A stretch of 64,000 nucleotides of DNA from Janthinobacterium sp. J1-1 (GTDB lineage Bacteria > Pseudomonadota > Gammaproteobacteria > Burkholderiales > Burkholderiaceae_D). The translations under genes and the position numbers were made by a program. Below, piece by piece: positions 6,987-16,609 of the stretch. Every line of letters starts with the position of its first letter. Position 1 is the stretch's first letter. The stretch spans positions 5,332,001 to 5,396,000 of the forward strand of contig NZ_CP132339.1 in assembly GCF_030944405.1 (NCBI RefSeq), in the 5' to 3' direction. The notes below the pieces were generated by a model, which ran no database searches, had not been told where the DNA came from, and saw only the letters and a program-made list of their open reading frames with translations.

Positions 6987-9485
6987 ATGGTTAAGCATGA
7001 CCTCCAGCAGAAGCCGCCTCCTCCCACGGTACCGCTGAGCCTGTCGGATGCCGGCATCGCCACGGTACTCGAAGGCATCACCGATGGCTTCAGCGTGCTC
7101 GATGCCAACTGGAACATCCGCTATATCAATGCGCGTGGCGCCGAAATGCTGGCGCCGCAGCACGCCCGGGGCGCCACCCTGGCCGGCAGCAACCTGTGGC
7201 AGGCCTGCCCCGACATGCTGGGCACGGAACTGGAAACGCAATACCGGCGCGCCATGGCGCTGCAGCAAAGCTGCAGTTTCGAACTGCTCCATACGCCGCT
7301 GGGGCGCTGGCTGGAAGTGCGCATCTTTGCCGGCGCCGATGGCCTGACCACCCATATCCACGATATCAGCCAGCGCAAGGCGGCCGAAGACAGCTTGCGC
7401 CAGAGCGAAGAAGACTTGCGCGCGCTGGCCGACTCGATTCCGCAACTGGCCTGGATCGCCAACTTCGACGGCACCATGGCCTGGTACAACCAGCGCTGGC
7501 ATGACTATACCGGCACCACGCCCGACGAGATGGCCGGCGACGGCTGGGATACGGCCTACGACCCGCATTTCCTGCCGCAGATGCTGGAGGGCTGGAAAGC
7601 GGCCTTGCACAGAGGTACGCCGTTTGAAATGGAGTTCCCGATCCGTGGCAGCGACGGCCGGTACCGCTGGTTTCTCACGCGCGCCAATCCGGTGCGCCGC
7701 GGCGAACAGCTGCTGCGCTGGTTCGGCACCAGTACCGATGTCGATGAAGTCAAGCATGTGGAAGAAGCGCTGCGCGATGAAACGCGGGTACTCGAATTGC
7801 TCAACAACACCGGCACCACCCTGGCCGGCACGCTCGACCTGCCCTCCCTGCTGCAAGAGACGGTCGACGCCGCCACCCGCATCAGCGGCGCGCGCTTCGG
7901 CGCCTTTTATTACGATGCCGAGCATGAGGCCGATGCTGCGGGGAATGAACCCTTGTTGACCGTGGCGCAAGCCGTCAACGGCGTCTCCGCACAGCAGGCG
8001 GCCGCCATCGCCTTTGATCTGCGCATGGGGCCGGCGATGCGCCACAACGATTTGCAAACGGCGCCGGACGACGGCACGGAAGAAGGCCACGACGGCGCGC
8101 CCGTGCTGCGCAGCTGCCTGAGCCTGCCCGTGCGCTCACGCTCGGGCCAGTTGCTGGGCCGGCTGCTGCTGGGTCATCCGCAGCCGGGCATGTTCAGCCT
8201 GCGCAGTGAACGCATCGTGGCGGCCATCGCCGCCCAGGCCGCCGTCGCGCTCGACAATACGCGGCTGTATGTGGAAGCGCGGCGCGCCGCCGAAGAGCGC
8301 AAGGTGCTGCTCGACAGCGAACGCGAGGCACGCGCCGAGGCAGAACGCACCAACCAGTTGAAGGACGAATTCCTGACCACCCTGTCGCACGAATTGCGCA
8401 CGCCGCTGTCGGCCATCCTGGGCTGGGCACAGGTATTGCGGCGCGGCACGCGCGACCAGGCCGATCTGCACCGCGGACTGAACAGCATCGAGCGCAATGC
8501 GCGCGCCCAGGCCCAGCTGATCGAAGACTTGCTCGACATGAGCCGCATCACCTCCGACAAGGTGATGCTCGAGATGCAGACCATCGTGCCGGCCACCGTG
8601 ATCGCCTCGGCGATTGAAACCCTGCGCCCGGCTTTTGACGCCAAGCACATCACCGTGCACACCCGGATCGCGGACGACGCCGGCACCATGACGGGCGACC
8701 CCAGCCGCATGCAGCAGGTGATCTGGAACCTGCTGTCGAATGCGCTCAAATTTACCCCCCAGGGCGGCACGGTCGACGTCAACGTGGCGCGCGAGGGCAC
8801 GCGCCTGCTGCTGACGATCGCCGACAATGGCGTCGGCATCCGCGCCGACTTCCTGCCCCATGTGTTCGACCGCTTCCGCCAGGCCGATGCCTCGACCACG
8901 CGCAAGCACGGCGGCCTGGGCCTGGGCCTGGCCATCGTCAAGCACCTGGTCGAGCAGCATGGCGGCACGGTCGCCGCCAGCAGTCCCGGCGACTTGCAGG
9001 GCGCCACGTTTACCGTGCGCCTGCCCGCCGACAGCCGGGCGCCGGCCCCGCGCCAGCACAGCGAGGAGCCGGCCCGGCAGCCAGACTTGGCCGGCGTCAA
9101 GGTGCTGGTGGTCGACGACGAGGCCGATGCGCGCGAACTGGCCGAACGCATCTTGCGTGACGCCCATGCCGACGTGGCCAGCGCCGCCAGCGCCGAGGAA
9201 GCGCTGCGCCTGCTGGACAGCGCGCCGCCGGACGTGCTGGTGAGCGACATCGGCATGCCCGATGTCGATGGTTTCGACTTGCTGGCCTTGCTGCGCGCGC
9301 GCGCCAACGGCCAGGGTGGCGACCTGCCGGCATTGGCCCTGACGGCATTTGCCCGCCCCGAGGACCGCCAGCGCGCGCTTGGCAGCGGCTTCCAGGCCTA
9401 CCTGGTCAAGCCGCTCGATCCGGCCGAACTGCTGGCAACGGTGGCGCGGCTGGCCGCCACCGCCAGGAAGGCTGAAACCGGTTGA
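6987..9485 (+). CDS. Hybrid sensor histidine kinase, PAS-PAS-GAF-HisKA-HATPase-REC
   Basis: This 832-residue protein has no membrane segments and is probably cytosolic. Domains in order: PAS (about 20-135), PAS with PAC (about 145-265), GAF (about 285-430), HisKA with the phospho-accepting His468 in LSHELRTPLSAI, and HATPase with DNGVGIRADFLPHVFDRF and GGLGLGLAIVKHLVEQH. A C-terminal receiver has DDE in its acidic pocket, the phospho-acceptor Asp754 in VSDIGMPDVDG, and Lys in YLVKPLD. ATG 6987 follows AGGA with good spacing and is chosen over the GTG at 6960. The diguanylate cyclase downstream has its own receiver domain and may be a partner. The signal sensed is unknown. Confidence 0.92.
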   Translation: MVKHDLQQKPPPPTVPLSLSDAGIATVLEGITDGFSVLDANWNIRYINARGAEMLAPQHARGATLAGSNLWQACPDMLGTELETQYRRAMALQQSCSFELLHTPLGRWLEVRIFAGADGLTTHIHDISQRKAAEDSLRQSEEDLRALADSIPQLAWIANFDGTMAWYNQRWHDYTGTTPDEMAGDGWDTAYDPHFLPQMLEGWKAALHRGTPFEMEFPIRGSDGRYRWFLTRANPVRRGEQLLRWFGTSTDVDEVKHVEEALRDETRVLELLNNTGTTLAGTLDLPSLLQETVDAATRISGARFGAFYYDAEHEADAAGNEPLLTVAQAVNGVSAQQAAAIAFDLRMGPAMRHNDLQTAPDDGTEEGHDGAPVLRSCLSLPVRSRSGQLLGRLLLGHPQPGMFSLRSERIVAAIAAQAAVALDNTRLYVEARRAAEERKVLLDSEREARAEAERTNQLKDEFLTTLSHELRTPLSAILGWAQVLRRGTRDQADLHRGLNSIERNARAQAQLIEDLLDMSRITSDKVMLEMQTIVPATVIASAIETLRPAFDAKHITVHTRIADDAGTMTGDPSRMQQVIWNLLSNALKFTPQGGTVDVNVAREGTRLLLTIADNGVGIRADFLPHVFDRFRQADASTTRKHGGLGLGLAIVKHLVEQHGGTVAASSPGDLQGATFTVRLPADSRAPAPRQHSEEPARQPDLAGVKVLVVDDEADARELAERILRDAHADVASAASAEEALRLLDSAPPDVLVSDIGMPDVDGFDLLALLRARANGQGGDLPALALTAFARPEDRQRALGSGFQAYLVKPLDPAELLATVARLAATARKAETG

Positions 9486-9825
9486 AACCGGCGCCAAATT
9501 GAGCCAGGAAAAGTGATGCAAAGAAATAAATAATTCGGATTAAAAATTCATCAATCTGGTTTAGACTTCCTACTTTCAGACGCGGCACTGTCCTACAAGC
9601 AACTTCAAACCCGTTTGCTACACTGAAATAGACCCGCGCAGCTGTCGACACGCAGCCCTCGACAAGTACAGGCACGCCCCCTTGCCAGGCAAGGACAAAG
9701 CGAACTCACCTTCTTCCGTGCGCCCTGTCTTGATGCAAGCGGTTACTATCGTCGCGCTCCTTCGCTGGCCGCAGTCGCCGCGAACGATGCTTGCGATGAC
9801 CTTACAGAATTCACCGGGATTACCC
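9486..9825 (+). other. Non-coding interval between kinase and diguanylate cyclase
   Basis: In these 340 bases I find no convincing gene. The first part is AT-rich for this genome (9520-9570). An open frame continues upstream of the cyclase start, but it has poor codon use and no family match. No clear hairpin terminator follows the kinase. Confidence 0.4.
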
Positions 9826-10803
9826 ATGCCTAGCCAAGATGAAATTTTGAAAGCCAAGATTTTGGTCGTTGATGATTCACCGGACAATGTCGACCTGATG
9901 CTCGAAATCCTGCGCGATGCCGGCTACAGCAACGTCACGGCCACCATGCGCCCGGCCCAGGTCTGCCCGCTGCACCTCGAACATTGCTACGACCTGATTT
10001 TGCTCGACCTGCAGATGCCCGAACTGAACGGTTTCCAGGTCATGAAGGGCCTGAAGGAAATCGAACACGGCGGCTACCTGCCGGTGCTGGCGCTGACGGC
10101 GCAACCGAGTTTCAAGATCGCCGCCCTGGAAGCGGGTGCGCGCGACTTCATCAGCAAGCCCTTCGACCTGATGGAAGTGCACAAGCGCATCCATAACATG
10201 CTGGAAGTGCGTTTGCTGTACAAGGAACTGGCGCAATACAGCAAGCAGCAGCAGGAACTGGCGCTGCACGACCCCCTGACGGGCCTGCCCAACCGCCGCC
10301 TGCTGGAAGACCGCATCGAGCACACCCTGCAGCATTCGGCCCGCGTGCGCGGCAAGTCGGCCATCCTGTATCTCGACCTTGACGGCTTCAAGGCCATCAA
10401 CGACACGTATGGCCACGCCTATGGCGATGAGATCCTGAAGCTGGTGGCGGCGCGCCTGGTCAACGCCTCGCGCAAGGAAGACACGGTGGCGCGCATCGGT
10501 GGCGACGAATTCGTCATCGTGCTGGGCAACCTGGCCGGCAAGGGCGACGCGCGCGAGCCGGCCGCCAAGCTGATCGAAGTCATTTCCGAGCCGTATTTCA
10601 TCAACGACCTGACCTTGCGCCTGTCGACCAGCATCGGCATCAGCATCTACCCGGACGACGCCACCACCGTCGACGCCCTGCTGAGCGCGGCCGACACGGC
10701 GCTGTACGAAGCCAAGCGAGCCGGCAAGAACCGCTATTGCTGCGCGCCGCACGACCTGGCCGTGACGCAAGCCAATGCGCACGGCGTGACCTCGCTGGCC
10801 TGA
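9826..10803 (+). CDS. Response regulator with GGDEF diguanylate cyclase output (REC-GGDEF)
   Basis: This 325-residue protein makes cyclic di-GMP on phosphorylation. The N-terminal receiver has DD in its acidic pocket (LVVDDSPDNVDL), phospho-acceptor Asp61 in LLDLQMPELNG and Lys in FISKPFDL. A linker with KQQQELALHDPLTGLPNRR leads into a GGDEF domain with an intact active site (ARIGGDEFVIVL, residues about 225-229). The product-inhibition I-site RxxD (RKED) sits five residues before GGDEF, so feedback control should work. Start 9826 (MPSQDEILKAKILVVDD) is chosen because the receiver begins there, although the ribosome site is weak. It lies downstream of a hybrid kinase that may phosphorylate it. 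Confidence 0.9.
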   Translation: MPSQDEILKAKILVVDDSPDNVDLMLEILRDAGYSNVTATMRPAQVCPLHLEHCYDLILLDLQMPELNGFQVMKGLKEIEHGGYLPVLALTAQPSFKIAALEAGARDFISKPFDLMEVHKRIHNMLEVRLLYKELAQYSKQQQELALHDPLTGLPNRRLLEDRIEHTLQHSARVRGKSAILYLDLDGFKAINDTYGHAYGDEILKLVAARLVNASRKEDTVARIGGDEFVIVLGNLAGKGDAREPAAKLIEVISEPYFINDLTLRLSTSIGISIYPDDATTVDALLSAADTALYEAKRAGKNRYCCAPHDLAVTQANAHGVTSLA

Positions 10804-10828
10804 GCCAGATGCGCCCCCGATAAAAAAA

Positions 10829-10867
10829 CCGGGACGCCGCTGTGATGCGGCGTCCCGGTTTTTTTTA
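10829..10867 (+). terminator. Bidirectional rho-independent terminator
   Basis: A perfect 12-bp stem (CCGGGACGCCGC / GCGGCGTCCCGG) with a six-base loop is followed by eight or more T on the forward strand and by seven T on the reverse strand. It ends both the diguanylate cyclase transcript and the convergent gene at 10884. Confidence 0.95.
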
Positions 10868-10883
10868 TTCCGGCAATCCAGGT

Positions 10884-11375
<492 letters not shown>

Positions 11376-11581
11376 TCACTATGGCAGGCGCGCTTGCCCT
11401 GGTATGTGCGCAAGCGTACGCACAGCGCATGGCCCACGCAGTCCCCTTGTTTGACCCTGTTAATGGAAAGCCATTACAGTTATCGAAAAGATAGAAATTT
11501 TCCTGCCATGCGCCCCGCAATGAAATCCTCATGTATGATCCCGTCATTCCGGTCGTAACCTTTTATCATTCATGGGGCGCC

Positions 11582-12292
11582 ATGTCCGCACAAACAGATC
11601 AGAGCAATGAAGCGGCCCACCCCGATGCGGCGCGTGCCGCCGATCTCAGCGAATTGCTGGGACACATCAATACCAGCTGGGACAACGAGCGCCGCGCCCT
11701 GTCGCGCCAGCTGCATGACAGCCTGGGCTCGTCGCTGACGGCGCTGACCATGCATTTGTCGCTGCTGACACAAAAGATGCCGCAGGAAGCCGTGCTGCTG
11801 GACCGCGCGGCAACCATGAAGCAATTGCTGTTGAATGTCATCGAGACCAACCGGCAGATGCAGATCAAGCTATGGAATGACAAGCTGGAGTTCCTGGGCG
11901 TCAACGTGGCACTGGGCGAACTGGCGGCGCAATTTGCCGAACAACATAAAATCACCGTGCGCTGCAGCCTGCCCGAAGATGAACTGGTGTGCCCGCGCAA
12001 TGTGGGCGTGGCCCTGCTGCGCACCCTGGAAGAAGGACTGGCCAATATCGCCGCCCATGCCCAGGCCACGGAAGTGGACGTCATCGTCGACGACAATGAC
12101 GAGGCGCTGATGATGACGATCAAGGATAACGGCGCAGGCCTGCCGGCCAGCCTGCCCGCCGACATGCACAAGCACGGCTTGCGCGCCGTGCGCGAACGCG
12201 TGGCTTATTTGGGCGGCACCCTGGCGCTGGCAACCCATCCGCAAGGCGGCACCACCCTGACGGTAGTGCTGCCTCGCAGCGCGCCGCTGTAA
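11582..12292 (+). CDS. NarX/DegS-type sensor histidine kinase (HisKA_3), no sensor domain
   Basis: This 236-residue soluble kinase has a HisKA_3 dimerisation helix (RRALSRQLHDSLGSSLTAL, phospho-accepting His in QLHDS) and a short HATPase domain (VGVALLRTLEEGLANIAAHA, then IKDNGAGLP and HGLRAVRERVAYLGG). There are no membrane helices and no recognisable sensor domain; only about 30 residues precede the His region. Kinases of this class usually pair with a LuxR-type response regulator, but none is adjacent. The start at 11582 has a weak ribosome site. The longer frame from 11531 is less likely. Confidence 0.85.
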   Translation: MSAQTDQSNEAAHPDAARAADLSELLGHINTSWDNERRALSRQLHDSLGSSLTALTMHLSLLTQKMPQEAVLLDRAATMKQLLLNVIETNRQMQIKLWNDKLEFLGVNVALGELAAQFAEQHKITVRCSLPEDELVCPRNVGVALLRTLEEGLANIAAHAQATEVDVIVDDNDEALMMTIKDNGAGLPASLPADMHKHGLRAVRERVAYLGGTLALATHPQGGTTLTVVLPRSAPL

Positions 12293-12293
12293 T

Positions 12294-12812
12294 CTACCTG
12301 GAACGCTCGCCGGCCTGCGCATCGCAGCGGATGCGGCTCATAGGGAAGTTAATGGTGGTCAACTTCCCTTTCAAGGTACCGACAATGCTGGCGTGCACGA
12401 TACGGTAGCTGACGTGGCGGTAGATGATGCGGCTGGGAAAATCATTGTCCAGGTTGGCAAAGATGAATTCATTCGGCTTGTCCTGCCGCAGCAGATTGAA
12501 TTCGACCGGCGCCGCGCCCGAGGGCTGCACGATATAGGCCAGCTGGCCCGGCACGGTCAGCCGGAGCTGCACGAATTCAAACGCGGTGGTCTTGCCGCCC
12601 TTGACGGTGCGGCTGGCACCGAGGATGGTGCCGCCCGCCGCCGTGCTCCATTGTTCTCCCGAACCGGGTTCGGCGCCATCGACCTGCCAGCAGCCGGTCA
12701 GCCAGGCCAATTTCTCCACCGTTTCCGGCGGCGCAGCCTTGGTGGCGGCCTGGGCCAGGCCCGATCCCGCACACAACGCTGCTGCAATCAATATATTCAA
12801 CAATCGTTTCAT
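12294..12812 (-). CDS. DUF6265 family exported protein
   Basis: This 172-residue protein has a Sec signal peptide (MKRLLNILIAAALCAGSGLA). The mature part shows the DUF6265 pattern: LAWLTGCWQVDG, then EQWSTAAGGTILGASRTVKG, and FEFVQLR. It is predicted to form a small beta-barrel, lipocalin-like fold in the periplasm. The ligand is unknown. Its stop lies one base from the end of the convergent kinase gene. Its family name is from recall of the motif. Confidence 0.75.
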   Translation of the reverse strand: MKRLLNILIAAALCAGSGLAQAATKAAPPETVEKLAWLTGCWQVDGAEPGSGEQWSTAAGGTILGASRTVKGGKTTAFEFVQLRLTVPGQLAYIVQPSGAAPVEFNLLRQDKPNEFIFANLDNDFPSRIIYRHVSYRIVHASIVGTLKGKLTTINFPMSRIRCDAQAGERSR

Positions 12813-12847
12813 GTCATCTCCGAGAGGGCCAGGACTTGGGGGGGGGA

Positions 12848-14146
12848 TCAGTGCAGCTTGACCTGCGGCGTGCTGCGCTTGATCAGGAAGCGGCCCATGG
12901 CCATCACGGCCGTGCGCACGCTGCCCAGCACCGCATTGTGGTGCATCAGGTGCAGGCTGACATACATCATGCGCGCCACAAATCCTTCGACAAACCAGCT
13001 CAGCCCTTTTAGCGACCCCATCAGGGTGCCGACCGAGGTGGTGCGGCCAAACGACACCAGCGAGCCGTAATCGAGATACTCATACGGCTTGGTTTGCGGC
13101 GGCTTGCCCTTGGCTTGCAGCACAAAGGTCTTGCGCAGGTAATCGGCCTGCTGGTGGGCGGCCTGGGCGCGCGGCGGCACCAGCTTGCCGTTTTCACCCA
13201 TGCAGGCGGCGCAGTCGCCGAGCGCATAGATATTCGCGTGGCCCTGCACATTGAGCATGCCCGTCACTTCGAGCTGGCCGGCCCGATTGGTCGGCAAGCC
13301 CAGGGTGGCGAGGAATTCGGGGGCGCGGATGCCGGCCGCCCAGACCACGATATCGGCCGCATAACTGGTGCCGGTGGCGACATTGACCCTGTCGGCCTCG
13401 ATCGAGGTGACGCGCGTATCGGCCGCCACCGTAATGCCATGCTGCACCAGCAATTTGTTGGCGGCGCGCGAGACGCGCTCGGGCAACGGCGCCAGGATGC
13501 GCGGCGCGCCTTCGAGCAGGGTGATGCGTACGTCCTTGATGGCGTTCAGGTTCTGGAAACCATAGGCCGCATACACGTCGCTCGCTTCGCGCAGTTCGGC
13601 CGCCAGCTCGACGCCGGTGGCGCCGCCGCCGATGATCACGATATCGACGCCGGGGTGGCCCGCGTCGCCACGGCGCTGTTCGGCCATGGCCAGCAGCTTC
13701 AGCAGGGTCAGGCGGAAACGCTCGGCGTCTTCGGTGGCGTTCAGTGAAATCGTGTTTTCCTGCGCGCCCGGCACGCCGAAATAATTCGAGGTGCTGCCGA
13801 CCGCCAGCACCAGCTGGTCGTAGCCGACTTGCCGCTCGGGCAGCAATTGCTCGCCCTTGTCGGTGGCGATCGCGCCCACCGTCAGGCTGTTCGAGGCCGC
13901 ATCGAGGGCGATCAGGGGGCCGTACACATAGCTGAAGCCGTTATCGTGCGCCAGCATCTGGTAGGACAGGCCTTCCTGGTGGATATCGAGCGTTCCTGCC
14001 GCCACTTCATGCAGCGAAGGTTTCCAGATATGGTAGAGGCGGCTGTCGACCAGGGTCACCTGGCCGGCGCCGAGCTTGCGGCTGAGTTTGCAAGCGAGCT
14101 CAAGCCCGCCTGCCCCGCCACCGACGATAACGATTTTACTGTGCAA
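12848..14146 (-). CDS. ndh: Type II NADH dehydrogenase
   Basis: A 432-residue FAD flavoprotein moves electrons from NADH to quinone at the inner membrane without pumping protons. An FAD-binding GGGAGGLE (residues about 8-16) and an NADH-binding second Rossmann motif IIGGGATGVELAAEL are present. Further signatures are VLAVGS, VWAAGIRAPE and the FAD-site block IYALGDCAAC. The C-terminal part is long and amphipathic, as in membrane-attached NDH-2. The start codon is TTG at 14146, four bases after a perfect AGGAGG, which decides the start. No complex I gene is nearby. Confidence 0.92.
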   Translation of the reverse strand: MHSKIVIVGGGAGGLELACKLSRKLGAGQVTLVDSRLYHIWKPSLHEVAAGTLDIHQEGLSYQMLAHDNGFSYVYGPLIALDAASNSLTVGAIATDKGEQLLPERQVGYDQLVLAVGSTSNYFGVPGAQENTISLNATEDAERFRLTLLKLLAMAEQRRGDAGHPGVDIVIIGGGATGVELAAELREASDVYAAYGFQNLNAIKDVRITLLEGAPRILAPLPERVSRAANKLLVQHGITVAADTRVTSIEADRVNVATGTSYAADIVVWAAGIRAPEFLATLGLPTNRAGQLEVTGMLNVQGHANIYALGDCAACMGENGKLVPPRAQAAHQQADYLRKTFVLQAKGKPPQTKPYEYLDYGSLVSFGRTTSVGTLMGSLKGLSWFVEGFVARMMYVSLHLMHHNAVLGSVRTAVMAMGRFLIKRSTPQVKLH

Positions 14147-14166
14147 AGATCCTCCTGATTGATTGC

Positions 14167-14682
14167 TTAATTCCTGTGTCCATGGTCCCGGTTGCCATGG
14201 CCGTTGCCGTGACCTTTGTCATTGCCATGCCCCTTGCCGGGCCGGTTGTCATGGTGGTCCCGATCCCGGTCCCGGTCATGACCGCGATGCGGTCCGTGGT
14301 CCGGACGGCCATGCTGTGGCTGCGGCCTGTGCACGGGCGGACGCGCGTGCTGCTGGCGATAACGGGGCGCATACTGGTTGTTATACCAACCATCCTGGAC
14401 AAAATAAACTTCTTGGTTACAGGCATTATACCGGCGGCAGTGCTTGGACCAGTTCCTGGCGTGGCCAGGCGGCACGCGCAGGTAGATCGGCCGCGCCGAA
14501 TAATATTGCGGGCGTTCGACGATGACGGGCTGGGCGTAGATCAATTCCGGTGCGGGATAGTTGCCCACATCGATGCGCCCGTAAAAGCCGGGCTGGCCGA
14601 TGCTGACCGTGACGGCGGCAGAGGCGGTGGCCGCGCTGGCGGCGGCCAGCAGCAGGCTGGCGGCAAGAACGAGGTTTTTCAT
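14167..14682 (-). CDS. Exported protein with His/Arg/Asp-rich tail
   Basis: This 171-residue protein has a Sec signal peptide (MKNLVLAASLLLAAASAATA). The mature N-terminal part has a conserved-looking block, VTVSIGQPGFYGRIDVGNYP, and two Cys within HCRRYNACNQEV that may form a disulphide. The last 60 residues are low complexity, rich in His, Arg, Asp and Gly (PDHGPHRGHDRDRDRDHHDN and similar), which suggests metal binding or a flexible tail. Similar proteins are common in betaproteobacteria without a known role. The ribosome site is AAGGAGT. Confidence 0.75.
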   Translation of the reverse strand: MKNLVLAASLLLAAASAATASAAVTVSIGQPGFYGRIDVGNYPAPELIYAQPVIVERPQYYSARPIYLRVPPGHARNWSKHCRRYNACNQEVYFVQDGWYNNQYAPRYRQQHARPPVHRPQPQHGRPDHGPHRGHDRDRDRDHHDNRPGKGHGNDKGHGNGHGNRDHGHRN

Positions 14683-14793
14683 GGGGACACTCCTTGATAG
14701 ATGCCCCGATTGTAGTGCTCTGAGTAAAAACCGTATGTTCGCAAGGACACATAAGCACGCGCGGCCCGGCAGGCGGGCCGCGTGGCGGCTATC

Positions 14794-16443
14794 TCAGGCG
14801 AGGCGGCGCATGGGCTGCGGCCTGGCTGCGGGTGGACGGCGCAGCGGCGTGACATTGCTGGCCGCCACCGCGGCCGGCGCCGTGCCGTCCAGGCGAAACA
14901 CGCTGACGATCTCGCTCAGGGCCGTGGCCTGGTCCTGCATCGATTCGGCAGCCGCGGCCGCCTGTTCCACCAGGGCCGCGTTCTGCTGCGTCACCTGGTC
15001 CATCTGCACGATGGCCATGTTGACCTGCTCGATGCCGGCGCTCTGTTCGCTGCTGGCGGCGGTAATGTCCTGCATGATATCGGCCACCCTGCGCACGCTG
15101 CCCACCACCTCTTCCATCGTCAGGCCGGCGTCACGCACCAGCTTGCTGCCCACCTCCACCTGCTCGACCGAGTCGCCGATCAGGGCCTTGATTTCCTTCG
15201 CCGCAGCGGCCGAGCGTTGCGCCAGGTTGCGCACTTCGGACGCCACCACGGCAAAGCCGCGTCCTTCCTCGCCGGCGCGCGCCGCTTCCACGGCCGCGTT
15301 CAGGGCAAGGATATTGGTCTGGAAGGCGATGCCGTCGATCACGCTGATGATGTCGACGATCTTGCGCGAGGAGGCGTTGATCGATTCCATGGTCCGCACC
15401 ACCTGCCCCACCACGGCGCCGCCCTTGCCGGCCACGTCCGAGGCGGCGCCGGCCAGGGTATTGGCCTGGCGCGCATTTTCCGCATTCTGGCGCACGGTGG
15501 ACGTGAGCTCTTCCATCGACGAGGCGGTTTCTTCCAGCGAACTGGCCTGCTCTTCCGTGCGCGACGACAGGTCCAGGTTGCCCTGCGCAATTTCACTGGA
15601 CGCGGTGGCGATGGTTTCGGTGCCGGCGCGCACCTGGCTGACAATACCGACCAGCTTGTCGCGCATGGTTTTCATGGCAAACAGCAGGCTGCCGCTGTCG
15701 CCGTTGCGGGTATGGATGGCCATCGTCAGATCGCCTTCGGCAATCGCGCCGGCGATGCGGGCCGCATAGGCCGGCTCGCCCCCCAGCTGGCGTGTCAGGC
15801 CACGCGTGATCAGCGCACCGAGCGACAGGCCAGCCGCCACGCTGCCCAGCACCAGCGCGATCATGAAGCTGCGGCTGGTCTGGTAGACGCTGGAGGCCTG
15901 CTCGGCCGCTTCTTTCGCGCGCGTTTCCTTCTGGAGCGACAGTTTTTCCAGCACGCTGTCGAGTTCATTCGCATGCTCGCGCGTTTTATTGAGCAGGACG
16001 GTCAGTTCCGGGCTGCGCTGCGCCAGCGGCTCGGCCGCCGCCATCGTCAAGGCTTGGGCCATGGTGCTGGCATAGTCCGCCTCGACGGCGGCAAAACGGG
16101 CAAACAGTTCCCTGGCGGCTGGCGTGACGAACAGCGGCTGCGCCTTGGCCAGGTTTTCCTTGTTGGCGGCGAGGAACTTGGCGATGTCGGCGCGGCGCGT
16201 GGCGCGCTCTTCATCGGTGGTGGCCAGCAAAAAATTGCTGCGCGCGCGGCCCACCTTGATCAGGGCGATATTGGCTTCCTTGATATATGACAGGCCCAGC
16301 AATTCGTTGTGGTACATCTGGCCGGCCATGGTATCGATCTTGCCCATATTGTAAATGCCGATGCCGGCCACGATGGCGCCCAGCAAGGCCACGCAAAAAA
16401 ACGCCGCCAGCAAGCGCGTCCCCACCTTCATTTGATTCAACAT
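14794..16443 (-). CDS. Methyl-accepting chemotaxis protein, transmembrane
   Basis: This 549-residue chemoreceptor has TM1 at about residues 8-30, a periplasmic four-helix-bundle sensor of about 150 residues (with [18 protein letters not shown], typical of the 4HB-MCP class), and TM2 near residues 190-210. A HAMP region and the long cytoplasmic signalling hairpin follow. The tip is intact: [20 protein letters not shown] then [20 protein letters not shown]. The methylation helices contain [20 protein letters not shown]. The C-terminal tail is Pro/Arg-rich and has no CheR-binding pentapeptide. ATG 16443 sits behind GGGAGA and is preferred over the ATG at 16455, which overlaps that site. Confidence 0.93.
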   Translation of the reverse strand: MLNQMKVGTRLLAAFFCVALLGAIVAGIGIYNMGKIDTMAGQMYHNELLGLSYIKEANIALIKVGRARSNFLLATTDEERATRRADIAKFLAANKENLAKAQPLFVTPAARELFARFAAVEADYASTMAQALTMAAAEPLAQRSPELTVLLNKTREHANELDSVLEKLSLQKETRAKEAAEQASSVYQTSRSFMIALVLGSVAAGLSLGALITRGLTRQLGGEPAYAARIAGAIAEGDLTMAIHTRNGDSGSLLFAMKTMRDKLVGIVSQVRAGTETIATASSEIAQGNLDLSSRTEEQASSLEETASSMEELTSTVRQNAENARQANTLAGAASDVAGKGGAVVGQVVRTMESINASSRKIVDIISVIDGIAFQTNILALNAAVEAARAGEEGRGFAVVASEVRNLAQRSAAAAKEIKALIGDSVEQVEVGSKLVRDAGLTMEEVVGSVRRVADIMQDITAASSEQSAGIEQVNMAIVQMDQVTQQNAALVEQAAAAAESMQDQATALSEIVSVFRLDGTAPAAVAASNVTPLRRPPAARPQPMRRLA

Positions 16444-16609
16444 ACTTTCTCCCATTCAGTATTGCTGCCTGCGCATTAACGCTTTGAATATAGAGAAAAA
16501 GCCGCCGAACATATGCTCGGATTGTCACCCCAAGACAATTCCTTAATCCTGCACAACACAATTGGTGGCCGATCGTGCTAATCAGACCACCAATCTTTAC
16601 AAAAGAAAA